Source: OM182 bacterium
GTDB lineage: Bacteria; Pseudomonadota; Gammaproteobacteria; Pseudomonadales; Azotimanducaceae
Length of the DNA: 34,741 nucleotides
NCBI GenBank assembly: GCA_004213835.1
Contig: SHAE01000007.1
Coordinates: 1 to 34,741 of the forward strand
Direction: 5' to 3'
Position 1 is the stretch's first letter. Each line of letters begins with the position of its first letter. A program made the position numbers and the translations under genes. The notes beneath the pieces were generated by a model. The model ran no database searches. It saw only the letters and a program-made list of their open reading frames with translations, and was not told where the DNA came from. Positions 7,824 through 14,936 of the stretch are shown here, one piece after another.

Positions 7824-8744
7824 CTATGTCGGTGCGTGGTTTGCGTACCAGTGCCGAGCAATATCCACGCGGCGGCAAATCCACACGTCGTCATGTGACG
7901 CGACGTATTCGAGAAAACGGCGCAGCGCGGGTGTTCTGCCTGGGCGCCCAGCAATGCGGCAGTGCAACCCCACGTTGAGCATTTTCGGTGCGTCGGCACC
8001 TTCAGCGTAGAGCTGATCAAAGGCGTCCTTTAGGTAGTCGTAAAACTGTGTACCCGAGTTGAAACCCTGAGCGGTGGCGAACCGCATATCGTTGGTATCC
8101 AGCGTGTAAGGAATAATCAGGTGGGGTTTGGATTCATGCGTATGCCAAAAGGGTAGGTCGTCCGCGTAGGAATCTGAGTCGTACAGCAGGCCGCCTTGTT
8201 GCAGAATCAGTGCTCGGGTATTGGGGCTGTCGCGTCCGGTGTACCAACCTAGGGGAGGCTCGCCGGTAACCTTGGTGTGCGTAGCAAATGCCAGAGCGAT
8301 CTGCTCGCGTTCCTCGTCGATGCTCATATGCTGGTGCGTAATCCAGCGGTAGGCGTGGCTCGCGATCTCCCAGTTTGCCTCCAGCATGGCGGCCACAGCG
8401 GTAGGGTTTCTTTCCATGGCCATGCCAACGCCGAACACGGTCACGGGTATGGACAACTCTGTAAACAAGCGATGCAACCGCCAAAAGCCAGCCCGACTAC
8501 CGTATTCGTAAAGTGACTCCATACTCATGTGCCGATTGGCGAACGACTCTGCGTTGACAATTTCTGACAAGAACGTTTCAGAGCCTGCGTCACCGTGCAG
8601 AACATTGTTCTCAGCGCCTTCCTCGTAATTGAGGACAATCTGTACGGCAATACGAGCGCCATCGGGCCACCTTGGATCGATGGGCTGGTTTGCGTAGCCA
8701 ACCATGTCTCTTGGGTAATCAGAGTCTCTTGGGTAATCAGACAA
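7824..8744 (-). CDS. puuE: Allantoinase PuuE (polysaccharide-deacetylase family)
   Basis: This 306-residue protein hydrolyses (S)-allantoin to allantoate. It belongs to the NodB-like deacetylase family, not the amidohydrolase-type allantoinases. Family signatures are YPRDMVGYANQPIDPRWP, VLNYEEGAENNVLHGD, SHAYRWITHQHMS and the C-terminal LHCRIAGRPGR. The probable start is a TTG at 8744-8742 preceded by AGGAG (8755-8751) at good spacing. An internal ATG 13 codons in would remove the conserved YPRD. The hexapeptide SDYPRD is present twice at the N-terminus because of an 18-bp tandem duplication. It is divergent from hpxW. Confidence 0.93.
   Translation of the reverse strand: MSDYPRDSDYPRDMVGYANQPIDPRWPDGARIAVQIVLNYEEGAENNVLHGDAGSETFLSEIVNAESFANRHMSMESLYEYGSRAGFWRLHRLFTELSIPVTVFGVGMAMERNPTAVAAMLEANWEIASHAYRWITHQHMSIDEEREQIALAFATHTKVTGEPPLGWYTGRDSPNTRALILQQGGLLYDSDSYADDLPFWHTHESKPHLIIPYTLDTNDMRFATAQGFNSGTQFYDYLKDAFDQLYAEGADAPKMLNVGLHCRIAGRPGRTPALRRFLEYVASHDDVWICRRVDIARHWYANHAPT
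8706..8741 (-). repeat. 18-bp perfect tandem duplication in the puuE N-terminus
   Basis: An 18-bp unit (8706-8723) is repeated exactly at 8724-8741. On the coding strand each copy encodes Ser-Asp-Tyr-Pro-Arg-Asp. Normal PuuE proteins have one YPRD near the start, so this looks like a recent slippage duplication. It stays in frame and puts the second conserved YPRD in its usual place. Confidence 0.9.
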
Positions 8745-8830
8745 AAAAATCTCCTATTGGCTAAGTCATGCTCAACAAAGCAAAAACCGCCAGCAAACAC
8801 AACGACGACTAGGCATTAGATCAACAACCC

Positions 8831-8860
8831 GCACAGGCCTGCATAGGCCTGCAGAGGCCA
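8831..8860. repeat. Three-copy 10-bp phased repeat
   Basis: GCACAGGCCT, GCATAGGCCT and GCAGAGGCCA lie head to tail, differing at two to three positions. The 10-bp period is about one helical turn, which would place each AGGCC core on the same DNA face. It lies in the puuE-hpxW promoter region. Confidence 0.7.
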
Positions 8861-8869
8861 GAGGATAGG

Positions 8870-8883
8870 ACGACAGTTGTCGT
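8870..8883. promoter_or_regulatory. Palindrome, candidate operator
   Basis: ACGACA-GT-TGTCGT is a perfect inverted repeat with 6-bp arms in the divergent promoter region, the size expected for a dimeric regulator site. Assignment to any regulator family would be a guess. Confidence 0.3.
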
Positions 8884-9082
8884 GGCATGCCGTTACACCG
8901 GATCGCCCGGCGCGCACTAATTCAAGGCGCCGAAAACCTGATAGGCGCCCACTGAATGGGTTGATAGCATGGCACAGCATTTGCAGATCGATTGTTTGGG
9001 CGCCGGATCTGGATTCCGGACTTATCGGCCCGAACAAACATGAGCTGCACCGCGCCATTTAGCATTAGGCACTTGAACGACC

Positions 9083-10669
9083 ATGACCAAACAAGCCGTC
9101 GCTTTTACATCACCGCATTTTTTGGCCACCCAAGCAGGCATGGACGTACTGCAGCGTGGCGGCAATGCCGTGGACGCGATGATCGCGGCGGCGGCGATGA
9201 TCGCAGTCGCCTACCCTCATATGAATGGTTTGGGCGGTGACGGCTTTTGGCTCGTGCACCAGCCGGGTCAGAAACCTTGGGCCATTGATGCCAGCGGTAC
9301 CGCAGCCACCGCAGCCAGCCCAGATTGGTATGCCCAGCGCTCGCTGCAAACCATACCGGCGCGAGGCGCCCCTGCGGCATTAACCATGGCAGGTACCGTT
9401 GCGGGTTGGCAGCTAGCGCAAGACACCTGGTCAGCGAAAAACCCTGCTGAGCAGGTAATGCCCATTGCCGACCTGTTGGCTGCTGCAATAACGCGGGCAG
9501 AGGACGGTATCGTGGTAACCGATAGTCTTGCGGCGGCATCGCAGAAAGTTGCCGATGAACTGCAAGGCGCTGACGATTATCAGCGCGTATTCACTCGGCA
9601 TGGCAGTCCTGTGCAACCGGGCGAAACATTCCGCAACCCAGCGTTGGCGGGTCTGCTAAAGCTGCTCGCAGAGCAAGGTCTGCAAAGCTTCTACCGTGGT
9701 CAGGTGGCGGAAGGTTTGGCGCAACATTTGTCAGCTTGCGGATCGCCCATCAGCCTCGACGACTTTACCAGTTACCAAGCCCAACTCGTGACGCCACTAG
9801 AGGTATCGATCGATGGCGCTGAGATATTTAACCTGCCGGCACCCACGCAGGGATTTGCGTCGCTGCTGCTGATGGCCTGCTATGACCGTTTGGCAAAAGC
9901 CGAATGGCCTGAGGCCGAGAGCATTCATGCGCTGATTGAAATTACTAAGCATGTTTTTGCACTGCGGGAACAGTGGGTCGCTGACCCCTCCCAAGTACCG
10001 GTGGATTTACAGGAGCAGTTGTCTGCCGCGTCTGTTGCCCGAATTGCTGCCGAGATTGATCTTCAAGGCGTGGCGCAGTGGCCGCGACCGGCCCAGGGTG
10101 GCGATACGGTTTGGATGGGCGCAAAGGACGCTGACGGAACCATGGTCAGCTTTATTCAAAGCTTGTACTGGGAATTTGGCTCCGGTGTTGTTGTGCCGCA
10201 GTACGGTTTGGTTTGGAATAACCGAGGGTCGAGCTTTTCTTTGGCGCCGGGCATTAGGCAACTTGCACCGAGGCGCAAACCGTTTCATACACTTAACCCG
10301 TCGTTGCTGATCGACCACAGCGGCGAGCGCATCGCCTTCGGCACCATGGGCGGCGAGGGTCAGCCGCAAACCCAAGCGGCATTAATGATGCGTCATCGAT
10401 ATAGACAACAAAGCCTCGCTGACGCTGTCAGTCGGCCCCGTTGGTTGCTCGGACGGACCTGGGGTGACGAGGACCACGGCCTTAAGATCGAAAACGACTT
10501 AGACGCAGTCATTGTTGCTGCACTTGAAAGTCGAGGGCATAGCATCACCATGGTGCCCCCTCGTAATGAGGCAATGGGCCACGCGGGTATGGTCAAAGCC
10601 ATGACCGACGGCGGTGCCGAGGCCGCCACCGATCCGCGCAGCGACGGCCTAGCACTGACATCAGGATAA
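9083..10669 (+). CDS. hpxW: Gamma-glutamyltransferase-family Ntn hydrolase, probable oxamate amidohydrolase
   Basis: This 528-residue protein is a member of the gamma-glutamyltransferase fold. MDVLQRGGNAVDAMIAAAA and NGLGGDGFW are conserved in the large subunit. GGDTVWMGAKDADG marks the autocleavage site, giving a predicted nucleophile at Thr342, and TMGGEGQPQTQAA is in the small-subunit half. No signal peptide is seen, unlike periplasmic GGT. HpxW of Klebsiella converts oxamate to oxalate and ammonium in allantoin catabolism. Neighbouring aminotransferase and allantoate amidohydrolase genes support that assignment over glutathione metabolism. A generic GGT-like hydrolase remains possible. 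Confidence 0.82.
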   Translation: MTKQAVAFTSPHFLATQAGMDVLQRGGNAVDAMIAAAAMIAVAYPHMNGLGGDGFWLVHQPGQKPWAIDASGTAATAASPDWYAQRSLQTIPARGAPAALTMAGTVAGWQLAQDTWSAKNPAEQVMPIADLLAAAITRAEDGIVVTDSLAAASQKVADELQGADDYQRVFTRHGSPVQPGETFRNPALAGLLKLLAEQGLQSFYRGQVAEGLAQHLSACGSPISLDDFTSYQAQLVTPLEVSIDGAEIFNLPAPTQGFASLLLMACYDRLAKAEWPEAESIHALIEITKHVFALREQWVADPSQVPVDLQEQLSAASVARIAAEIDLQGVAQWPRPAQGGDTVWMGAKDADGTMVSFIQSLYWEFGSGVVVPQYGLVWNNRGSSFSLAPGIRQLAPRRKPFHTLNPSLLIDHSGERIAFGTMGGEGQPQTQAALMMRHRYRQQSLADAVSRPRWLLGRTWGDEDHGLKIENDLDAVIVAALESRGHSITMVPPRNEAMGHAGMVKAMTDGGAEAATDPRSDGLALTSG

Positions 10670-10676
10670 ATAAATT

Positions 10677-11906
10677 GTGACAGCTCCCTATCTACCACCG
10701 CCGCGCCTGCTCATGGGCCCCGGCCCGATCGATGCAGACCCGCGGGTTTTGCAAGCCATGTCCAGCCAATTGATCGGACAGTTTGATCCGAGTATGACCG
10801 CCTGCATGGATCTCACCATGGCCTCGTATCGGGAGGTATTTTGTACCGACAATCAGTGGACGTTCTTGGTCGATTCAACCTCCAGAGGCGCCATCGAGGC
10901 ATCAATGGTGTCGCTGGTAGAACCCGGTGACACAGTACTGGTGCCGATTTTCGGCCGCTTTGGATATCTGCTGAAAGAAATTGCCAGTCGCTGCGGTGCC
11001 AACGTAGAAACCATCGAAGTGCCCTGGGGCACGGTGTTTGACCCCCAGCAAATCGCCGACGCCATTCGTGAAACCCAGCCAAAAGTCTTGGCGATTGTGC
11101 AGGGCGATACGTCCACGACGATGTTGCAGCCATTGGCCGATATCGGCGCACTGTGTCGTGAGGCCGGCGTGATTTTGTACTGCGACGCGACTGCGTCCAT
11201 CGGCGGCAATGCGCTGCAAACCGACGACTGGGGTCTAGAGGTCGTGACAGTGGGTTTGCAAAAGTGCTTGGGCGGTCCTTCGGGCAGCGCGCCAATTACC
11301 CTGGGCGAGCACGCTGTAGACGTTATTAAGGCGCGGCGACATGTTGAGGCGGGCATCAAAACTCAGGATCACCGAGAAGGCAACGGACTGAGAATCGCCT
11401 CCAACTATTTTGATCTTGCGATGATCATGGATTACTGGGGGCCTGAGCGGCTCAACCACCATACCGAAGCAACCTCCATGCTTTATGGCTCGCTCGAGTG
11501 CGCGCGCATATTGCTCGAAGAGGGTTTGGACAATGCCATTGCGCGCCATGAACTCAACGGTCGTGCGCTGGCCGAGGGCCTGCTCGCCATGAACCTGCAG
11601 CTTTACGGCGATCAACAAAACCGCATGAACAATGTGGTCGGCGTGTACATACCCGTGCAGGTCAACGGCGCCCTAGTTCGCCACGACATGCTGCACGATT
11701 ATGGCATTGAAATTGGCACGTCCTTTGGGCCGTTGGATGGCGTTATCTGGCGCATTGGCACCATGGGCTACAACGCGCGCCCCGATGCAGTGCTGAAAAC
11801 CCTCGCCTGTTTAGAGCAGTGTTTGATCAGCTCGCAACACGGCATGCAACCCGGCGCGGCAGTCGCAGCAGCGAAGAAAACCTACGCAGCCGCGCAGACC
11901 TCCTAG
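10677..11906 (+). CDS. pucG: (S)-Ureidoglycine-glyoxylate aminotransferase (PucG/HpxJ type)
   Basis: This 409-residue class V PLP-dependent aminotransferase has MGPGPIDADPRVL at the N-terminus and STSRGAIEASMVSLVEPGD. VIVYCDATASIGG-like sequence (VILYCDATASIGG) lies near the cofactor aspartate. VGLQKCLGGPSG has the Schiff-base lysine at Lys196. The protein resembles alanine-glyoxylate aminotransferases, but position between hpxW and an allantoate amidohydrolase points to ureidoglycine as amino donor. The products would be oxalurate and glycine. The start is GTG at 10677 with AGGA at 10663-10666. The operon spacing on each side is only 6-7 bp. Confidence 0.85.
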   Translation: MTAPYLPPPRLLMGPGPIDADPRVLQAMSSQLIGQFDPSMTACMDLTMASYREVFCTDNQWTFLVDSTSRGAIEASMVSLVEPGDTVLVPIFGRFGYLLKEIASRCGANVETIEVPWGTVFDPQQIADAIRETQPKVLAIVQGDTSTTMLQPLADIGALCREAGVILYCDATASIGGNALQTDDWGLEVVTVGLQKCLGGPSGSAPITLGEHAVDVIKARRHVEAGIKTQDHREGNGLRIASNYFDLAMIMDYWGPERLNHHTEATSMLYGSLECARILLEEGLDNAIARHELNGRALAEGLLAMNLQLYGDQQNRMNNVVGVYIPVQVNGALVRHDMLHDYGIEIGTSFGPLDGVIWRIGTMGYNARPDAVLKTLACLEQCLISSQHGMQPGAAVAAAKKTYAAAQTS

Positions 11907-11912
11907 CCGACG

Positions 11913-13187
11913 ATGCGCAGCGCAAAAAATCAAGGCCAAGTTTGTGATGTCGTGGCGGTGGCGGCCGCAAGGGTAATGCAGCGGTGCGATATCCTCGCGA
12001 CGCTCTCTGCAAGCCCGAGCTTTATTGAGCGAACCTATCTCAGTCCAGCGCATGCCCAAGCCAACGACATGGTCCAAGGGTGGATGCGCGAAGCGAAGAT
12101 GAGTACTCGGCAAGATGCTGTCGGCAACATCTGGGGTCGCTATGCCAGCAGCGACACCTCGGCCCCTACCCTCATCGTTGGCTCACATCTCGATAGTATT
12201 GTTAACGCGGGAAAATACGACGGCATTCTTGGCGTTCTGCTGGGCATCGAGCTGTGTGACCTGCTCGCTGCCAGTGGCACCGACCTGCCGTTCAACTTAG
12301 ACGTCGTGGGTTTCTGTGATGAAGAAGGCGTTAGGTTTGGTGCAACCCTGCTTGGCAGCTTAGCGATCAGCGGTAAGTGGCAGGACAGCTGGGCTGAATT
12401 GACCGATACCGATGGCATCAGCCTCGCTCAAGCCATGCAAAATTTTGGTCTGTCGATTAGCGAAGCCAGCACTGCTGCGCTGGATCCGGCGTCGGTGCGG
12501 GGTTTTTTGGAAGTGCATATAGAACAAGGTCCGGTGCTCGAATCGCGTGACCTGCCAGTAGGGGTGGTGACTGACATCTCAGGCGCACGCCGATTTAGCC
12601 TAGTGGTCGAAGGTAAGGCAGGCCACGCCGGTACCGTGCCCATGTCTATGCGCAAGGATGCCCTGCTGGGAGCCAGTCAATGTATCGCCTTGGTCGAAGA
12701 GGCGACAAAGCGTTTCAATGTGCTCGCAACCGTTGGAGACATTTCTTGCACACCCGGGGCGGCCAACGTAATTCCCGGCAGCGTGCAGTTTTTGCTGGAC
12801 ATCAGAAGCGCGAAAGATCGTCTGCGTGACCGCGCGTTGGATTGGTTGATGGCGGCTATGCGCTCGCACTGCCGTAAGCGCGGATTGAACATCGACAGTA
12901 TCGAGATCCACAGTGCGGACGCAGCCGCTTGTGATAGCCGTTGGCAGCGGCTTTTTGAGCATGCGATGCGTGATGCAGGCATCGAGGTGAATTCGCTCGC
13001 CAGCGGTGCGGGTCACGATGCCATGGCAATGACCGGTTTTACGCCGATGGGCATGCTTTTTGTGCGCTGCAAAGAGGGTATTAGCCATCACCCCGATGAG
13101 TCGATTACGACGAACGACGCAGCGGTTGCACTCGACGTGCTCACCCGAGCGGTCTGTGCAGATGCGGGTGTAGCAGCTCCTATTTAA
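11913..13187 (+). CDS. allC: Allantoate amidohydrolase (M20 family)
   Basis: This 424-residue M20-family metal-dependent amidohydrolase has GSHLDSIVNAGKYDGILGV (metal ligands), FCDEEGVRFGATLLGS, EVHIEQGPVLE, GKAGHAGTVPMSMRKDAL and SGAGHDAMAM. These are the conserved blocks of the allantoate amidohydrolase/N-carbamoyl-L-amino acid hydrolase group. Context after puuE, hpxW and pucG favours allantoate, releasing ammonium, CO2 and ureidoglycine, the substrate of the upstream aminotransferase. A beta-ureidopropionase or carbamoyl amino acid hydrolase function cannot be excluded by motif alone. The Klebsiella name would be hpxK. Confidence 0.87.
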   Translation: MRSAKNQGQVCDVVAVAAARVMQRCDILATLSASPSFIERTYLSPAHAQANDMVQGWMREAKMSTRQDAVGNIWGRYASSDTSAPTLIVGSHLDSIVNAGKYDGILGVLLGIELCDLLAASGTDLPFNLDVVGFCDEEGVRFGATLLGSLAISGKWQDSWAELTDTDGISLAQAMQNFGLSISEASTAALDPASVRGFLEVHIEQGPVLESRDLPVGVVTDISGARRFSLVVEGKAGHAGTVPMSMRKDALLGASQCIALVEEATKRFNVLATVGDISCTPGAANVIPGSVQFLLDIRSAKDRLRDRALDWLMAAMRSHCRKRGLNIDSIEIHSADAAACDSRWQRLFEHAMRDAGIEVNSLASGAGHDAMAMTGFTPMGMLFVRCKEGISHHPDESITTNDAAVALDVLTRAVCADAGVAAPI

Positions 13188-13202
13188 TGCGAATGCCCCG
13201 AG

Positions 13203-13496
13203 CTATTCGTCAACGCCCCTGATCACAATGAGCTTAGAGCTTGCGTTTGCCCGCCGCATATCGTGAATGGGCGTCACCTCCGGTGAGGTTACCCAAGCCA
13301 AGGCGTTTTCTTCTTTCGCAAAAGCGATGACAACCATTCGATCGGGCCGCCAGTCCGTGTCGGCGAACAGAATCTCGCCAGCCCTGATGACATAGGTGCC
13401 ACCAAATTGTTCGACGGTTGGGGTGATTAGCGCGAGGTACTTGGCGTACTCATCGGGGTTGTGTACATCGTTATCCACGACAACGTAGGTTGTCAT
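13203..13496 (-). CDS. DUF1330-like small protein
   Basis: A 97-residue protein beginning MTTYVVVDNDVHNPDEYAKYL, with ITPTVEQFGGTYVIRAGE and a central DWRPDRMVVIAFAKEENALAW. These segments fit the dimeric alpha/beta-barrel DUF1330 family, whose biochemical role is unknown to me. AGGAGGC lies upstream of the ATG on the - strand (13500-13506). It converges with the allantoate amidohydrolase gene, 15 bp apart, and sits upstream of no obvious partner. Confidence 0.8.
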   Translation of the reverse strand: MTTYVVVDNDVHNPDEYAKYLALITPTVEQFGGTYVIRAGEILFADTDWRPDRMVVIAFAKEENALAWVTSPEVTPIHDMRRANASSKLIVIRGVDE

Positions 13497-13577
13497 TTAG
13501 CCTCCTGAGTTAGGTTGGTTTCGGGCTTCGAGACATATTGATCACACTGGCGCAGCCTTTGTTGGCTTTGCCACTGC

Positions 13578-14162
13578 TTAGGAGTCTTTAGGCGATGGCG
13601 CCGCAATATGCTTGGAGAGAATGTCGTAGATGTCGGGTTTGTTCTCGCGAATCTCTTCGGGACTCAGTCCTTCGATGGAGTGAGGGTAAACGAGCCATTC
13701 GTCACTCTCGTGCAAAAAGTAGTCAGGTTCCTCATCGGTCTCGTTACGGGTCGGCTTGTAGTAAGGAACGGCGACGCGAATATCCGTGGGCATGTTGAGC
13801 TTCAGGCTCTCCGCCATCGCCTTCTTAATGGTATGAATCGTTCGGCCAGTGTCATAGACATCGTCCACGATCAGTACTCTGTCGTCGGCAGACAGACGTT
13901 TCACCAAATAACTCAGGCCAAAAATTCGAACATCCCGGGATTGTTTATCGATACCGCTGTATGAACTGGTGCGGACTAAAATGTGATCCGTCGGAATGCC
14001 TTTGACGGCAAAGTACTCTTGCACGGGCAACCCGATGGGCGCGCCGCCTCGCCACAGAGCCATAATAAAAGACGGCCTGAAACCGCTTTGATACACTTTA
14101 TGGGCGAGGCGAAACGAATCATTAAGCAACTCATTGGCGTCAAGATAGTGCTTGTAAGTCAT
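13578..14162 (-). CDS. Hypoxanthine/guanine-type phosphoribosyltransferase
   Basis: A 194-residue type I phosphoribosyltransferase starting MTYKHYLDANELLNDSFRLA. ALWRGGAPIGLPVQEYF is the N-terminal PPi-loop region. The PRPP loop VLIVDDVYDTGRT has acidic residues Asp100/Asp101 and a catalytic-type Asp104. It ends with the family motif SIEGLSPEEIRENKPDI. It would salvage hypoxanthine or xanthine to the nucleotide and so competes with the neighbouring degradation genes. The frame is open up to 14252; I prefer the ATG at 14162 because the family N-terminus aligns there. The extra 30 residues lack family character. No strong ribosome-binding site is visible. Confidence 0.85.
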   Translation of the reverse strand: MTYKHYLDANELLNDSFRLAHKVYQSGFRPSFIMALWRGGAPIGLPVQEYFAVKGIPTDHILVRTSSYSGIDKQSRDVRIFGLSYLVKRLSADDRVLIVDDVYDTGRTIHTIKKAMAESLKLNMPTDIRVAVPYYKPTRNETDEEPDYFLHESDEWLVYPHSIEGLSPEEIRENKPDIYDILSKHIAAPSPKDS

Positions 14163-14241
14163 AAATCGTGGCTGCGACAGTAAGGACGTTTGGGACAGCG
14201 GGTTCGCAAACATAATACGACAAACCCATGACGATAATCGA
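14163..14241. promoter_or_regulatory. Divergent promoter region between two phosphoribosyltransferases
   Basis: Only 79 bp separate the two head-to-head paralogues, if the starts chosen here are right. Both promoters must overlap or lie inside the genes. I cannot identify convincing boxes. Confidence 0.4.
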
Positions 14242-14820
14242 ATGAATGACACTGGCGATCAAAAAGTCTTTGTAGACGAGCGCTCTCACATACTCGACTC
14301 CTATCGATTAGGCGAAAAGATTTTTGCTGATGGCTTTGAGCCGACGTTTATCGTCGGGCTGTGGCGCGGTGGCAGCGCTGTTGCGCTAGTTGTGCAGGAA
14401 TGCTTCGCCTACCTCGGCGTTCCCACCGAACACACCACCATACGAACCTCCTACAGTGGCCGAGAACAGTACGAGCAATCCATGCGCCGATTTGAAGGCA
14501 TCCGTGTGCATGGCAAGAGCTATGCGCTGGAGGCTCTGAGCGCCGATGATCGGCTGTTGATTGTGGATGATGTCTTCCGCACCGGTCGCCATTCTCGCGC
14601 CGTTGTTGATCAATTGCGCGTCGGGCTGAGACGCAACATGCCAAAGGAAGTTCGTGTGGCGGCGCTGTGGAAACACACCCAGTCGGACGACTCGCAGCTG
14701 GATTATTTCCTCCACGAGACTGATCGTTGGGTGGTGCTGCCATACGAACTCAGCGGCTTGTCGCCCAATGAAATCCGCGCCAACAAACCCCAGTTGAGCC
14801 AGCTATTCCCTGACGGTTAA
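14242..14820 (+). CDS. Phosphoribosyltransferase paralogue with altered PRPP loop
   Basis: A 192-residue paralogue of the divergent gene, with matching blocks FIVGLWRGGSAVALVVQECF, RTSYSG, LSADDRLLIVDDV, YFLHETDRWVVLPYEL and GLSPNEIRANKP. It differs in the PRPP/catalytic loop. The usual D-T-G-R-T is R113-T-G-R-H117 here, so the Asp that acts as base in HGPRT enzymes is replaced by Arg and the following Thr by His. It may have a different base specificity, weak catalysis, or a regulatory role like PyrR, which also has a non-Asp residue there. The two genes look like an old tandem inverted duplication. Confidence 0.82.
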   Translation: MNDTGDQKVFVDERSHILDSYRLGEKIFADGFEPTFIVGLWRGGSAVALVVQECFAYLGVPTEHTTIRTSYSGREQYEQSMRRFEGIRVHGKSYALEALSADDRLLIVDDVFRTGRHSRAVVDQLRVGLRRNMPKEVRVAALWKHTQSDDSQLDYFLHETDRWVVLPYELSGLSPNEIRANKPQLSQLFPDG

Positions 14821-14936
14821 AAGAACGCTGGCTTCTTTTTTGCTCCTTACTCGCGCTCTTTCCAAGGCTCGCGGACACTGATCTTTTGTCACATACTCAA
14901 GACAAAGGAAGAAACTGCGAGCGGGAGGAAGCAGCA

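Larger units (their letters stand above)
8745..9082. promoter_or_regulatory. Divergent intergenic region between puuE and hpxW
   Basis: This 338-bp gene-free stretch separates the divergent puuE and hpxW genes and must hold both promoters. I see no convincing ORF in it. It contains a three-copy 10-bp repeat (8831-8860), a short palindrome (8870-8883) and several GGCGCC palindromes between 8925 and 9005. I could not assign -35/-10 boxes with confidence. No purine-responsive regulator gene is visible in the window. Confidence 0.5.

Noticed and set aside
8816-9240. ORFs on both strands in the puuE-hpxW intergenic region
   Set aside because: Low-complexity Arg/Cys-rich translations with no family features, no good ribosome-binding sites, and overlap with repeats or hpxW.
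14163-14252. 30-residue N-terminal extension of the - strand phosphoribosyltransferase
   Set aside because: No family similarity. It would overlap the start of the divergent gene, and MTYKHYL aligns to the usual N-terminus.
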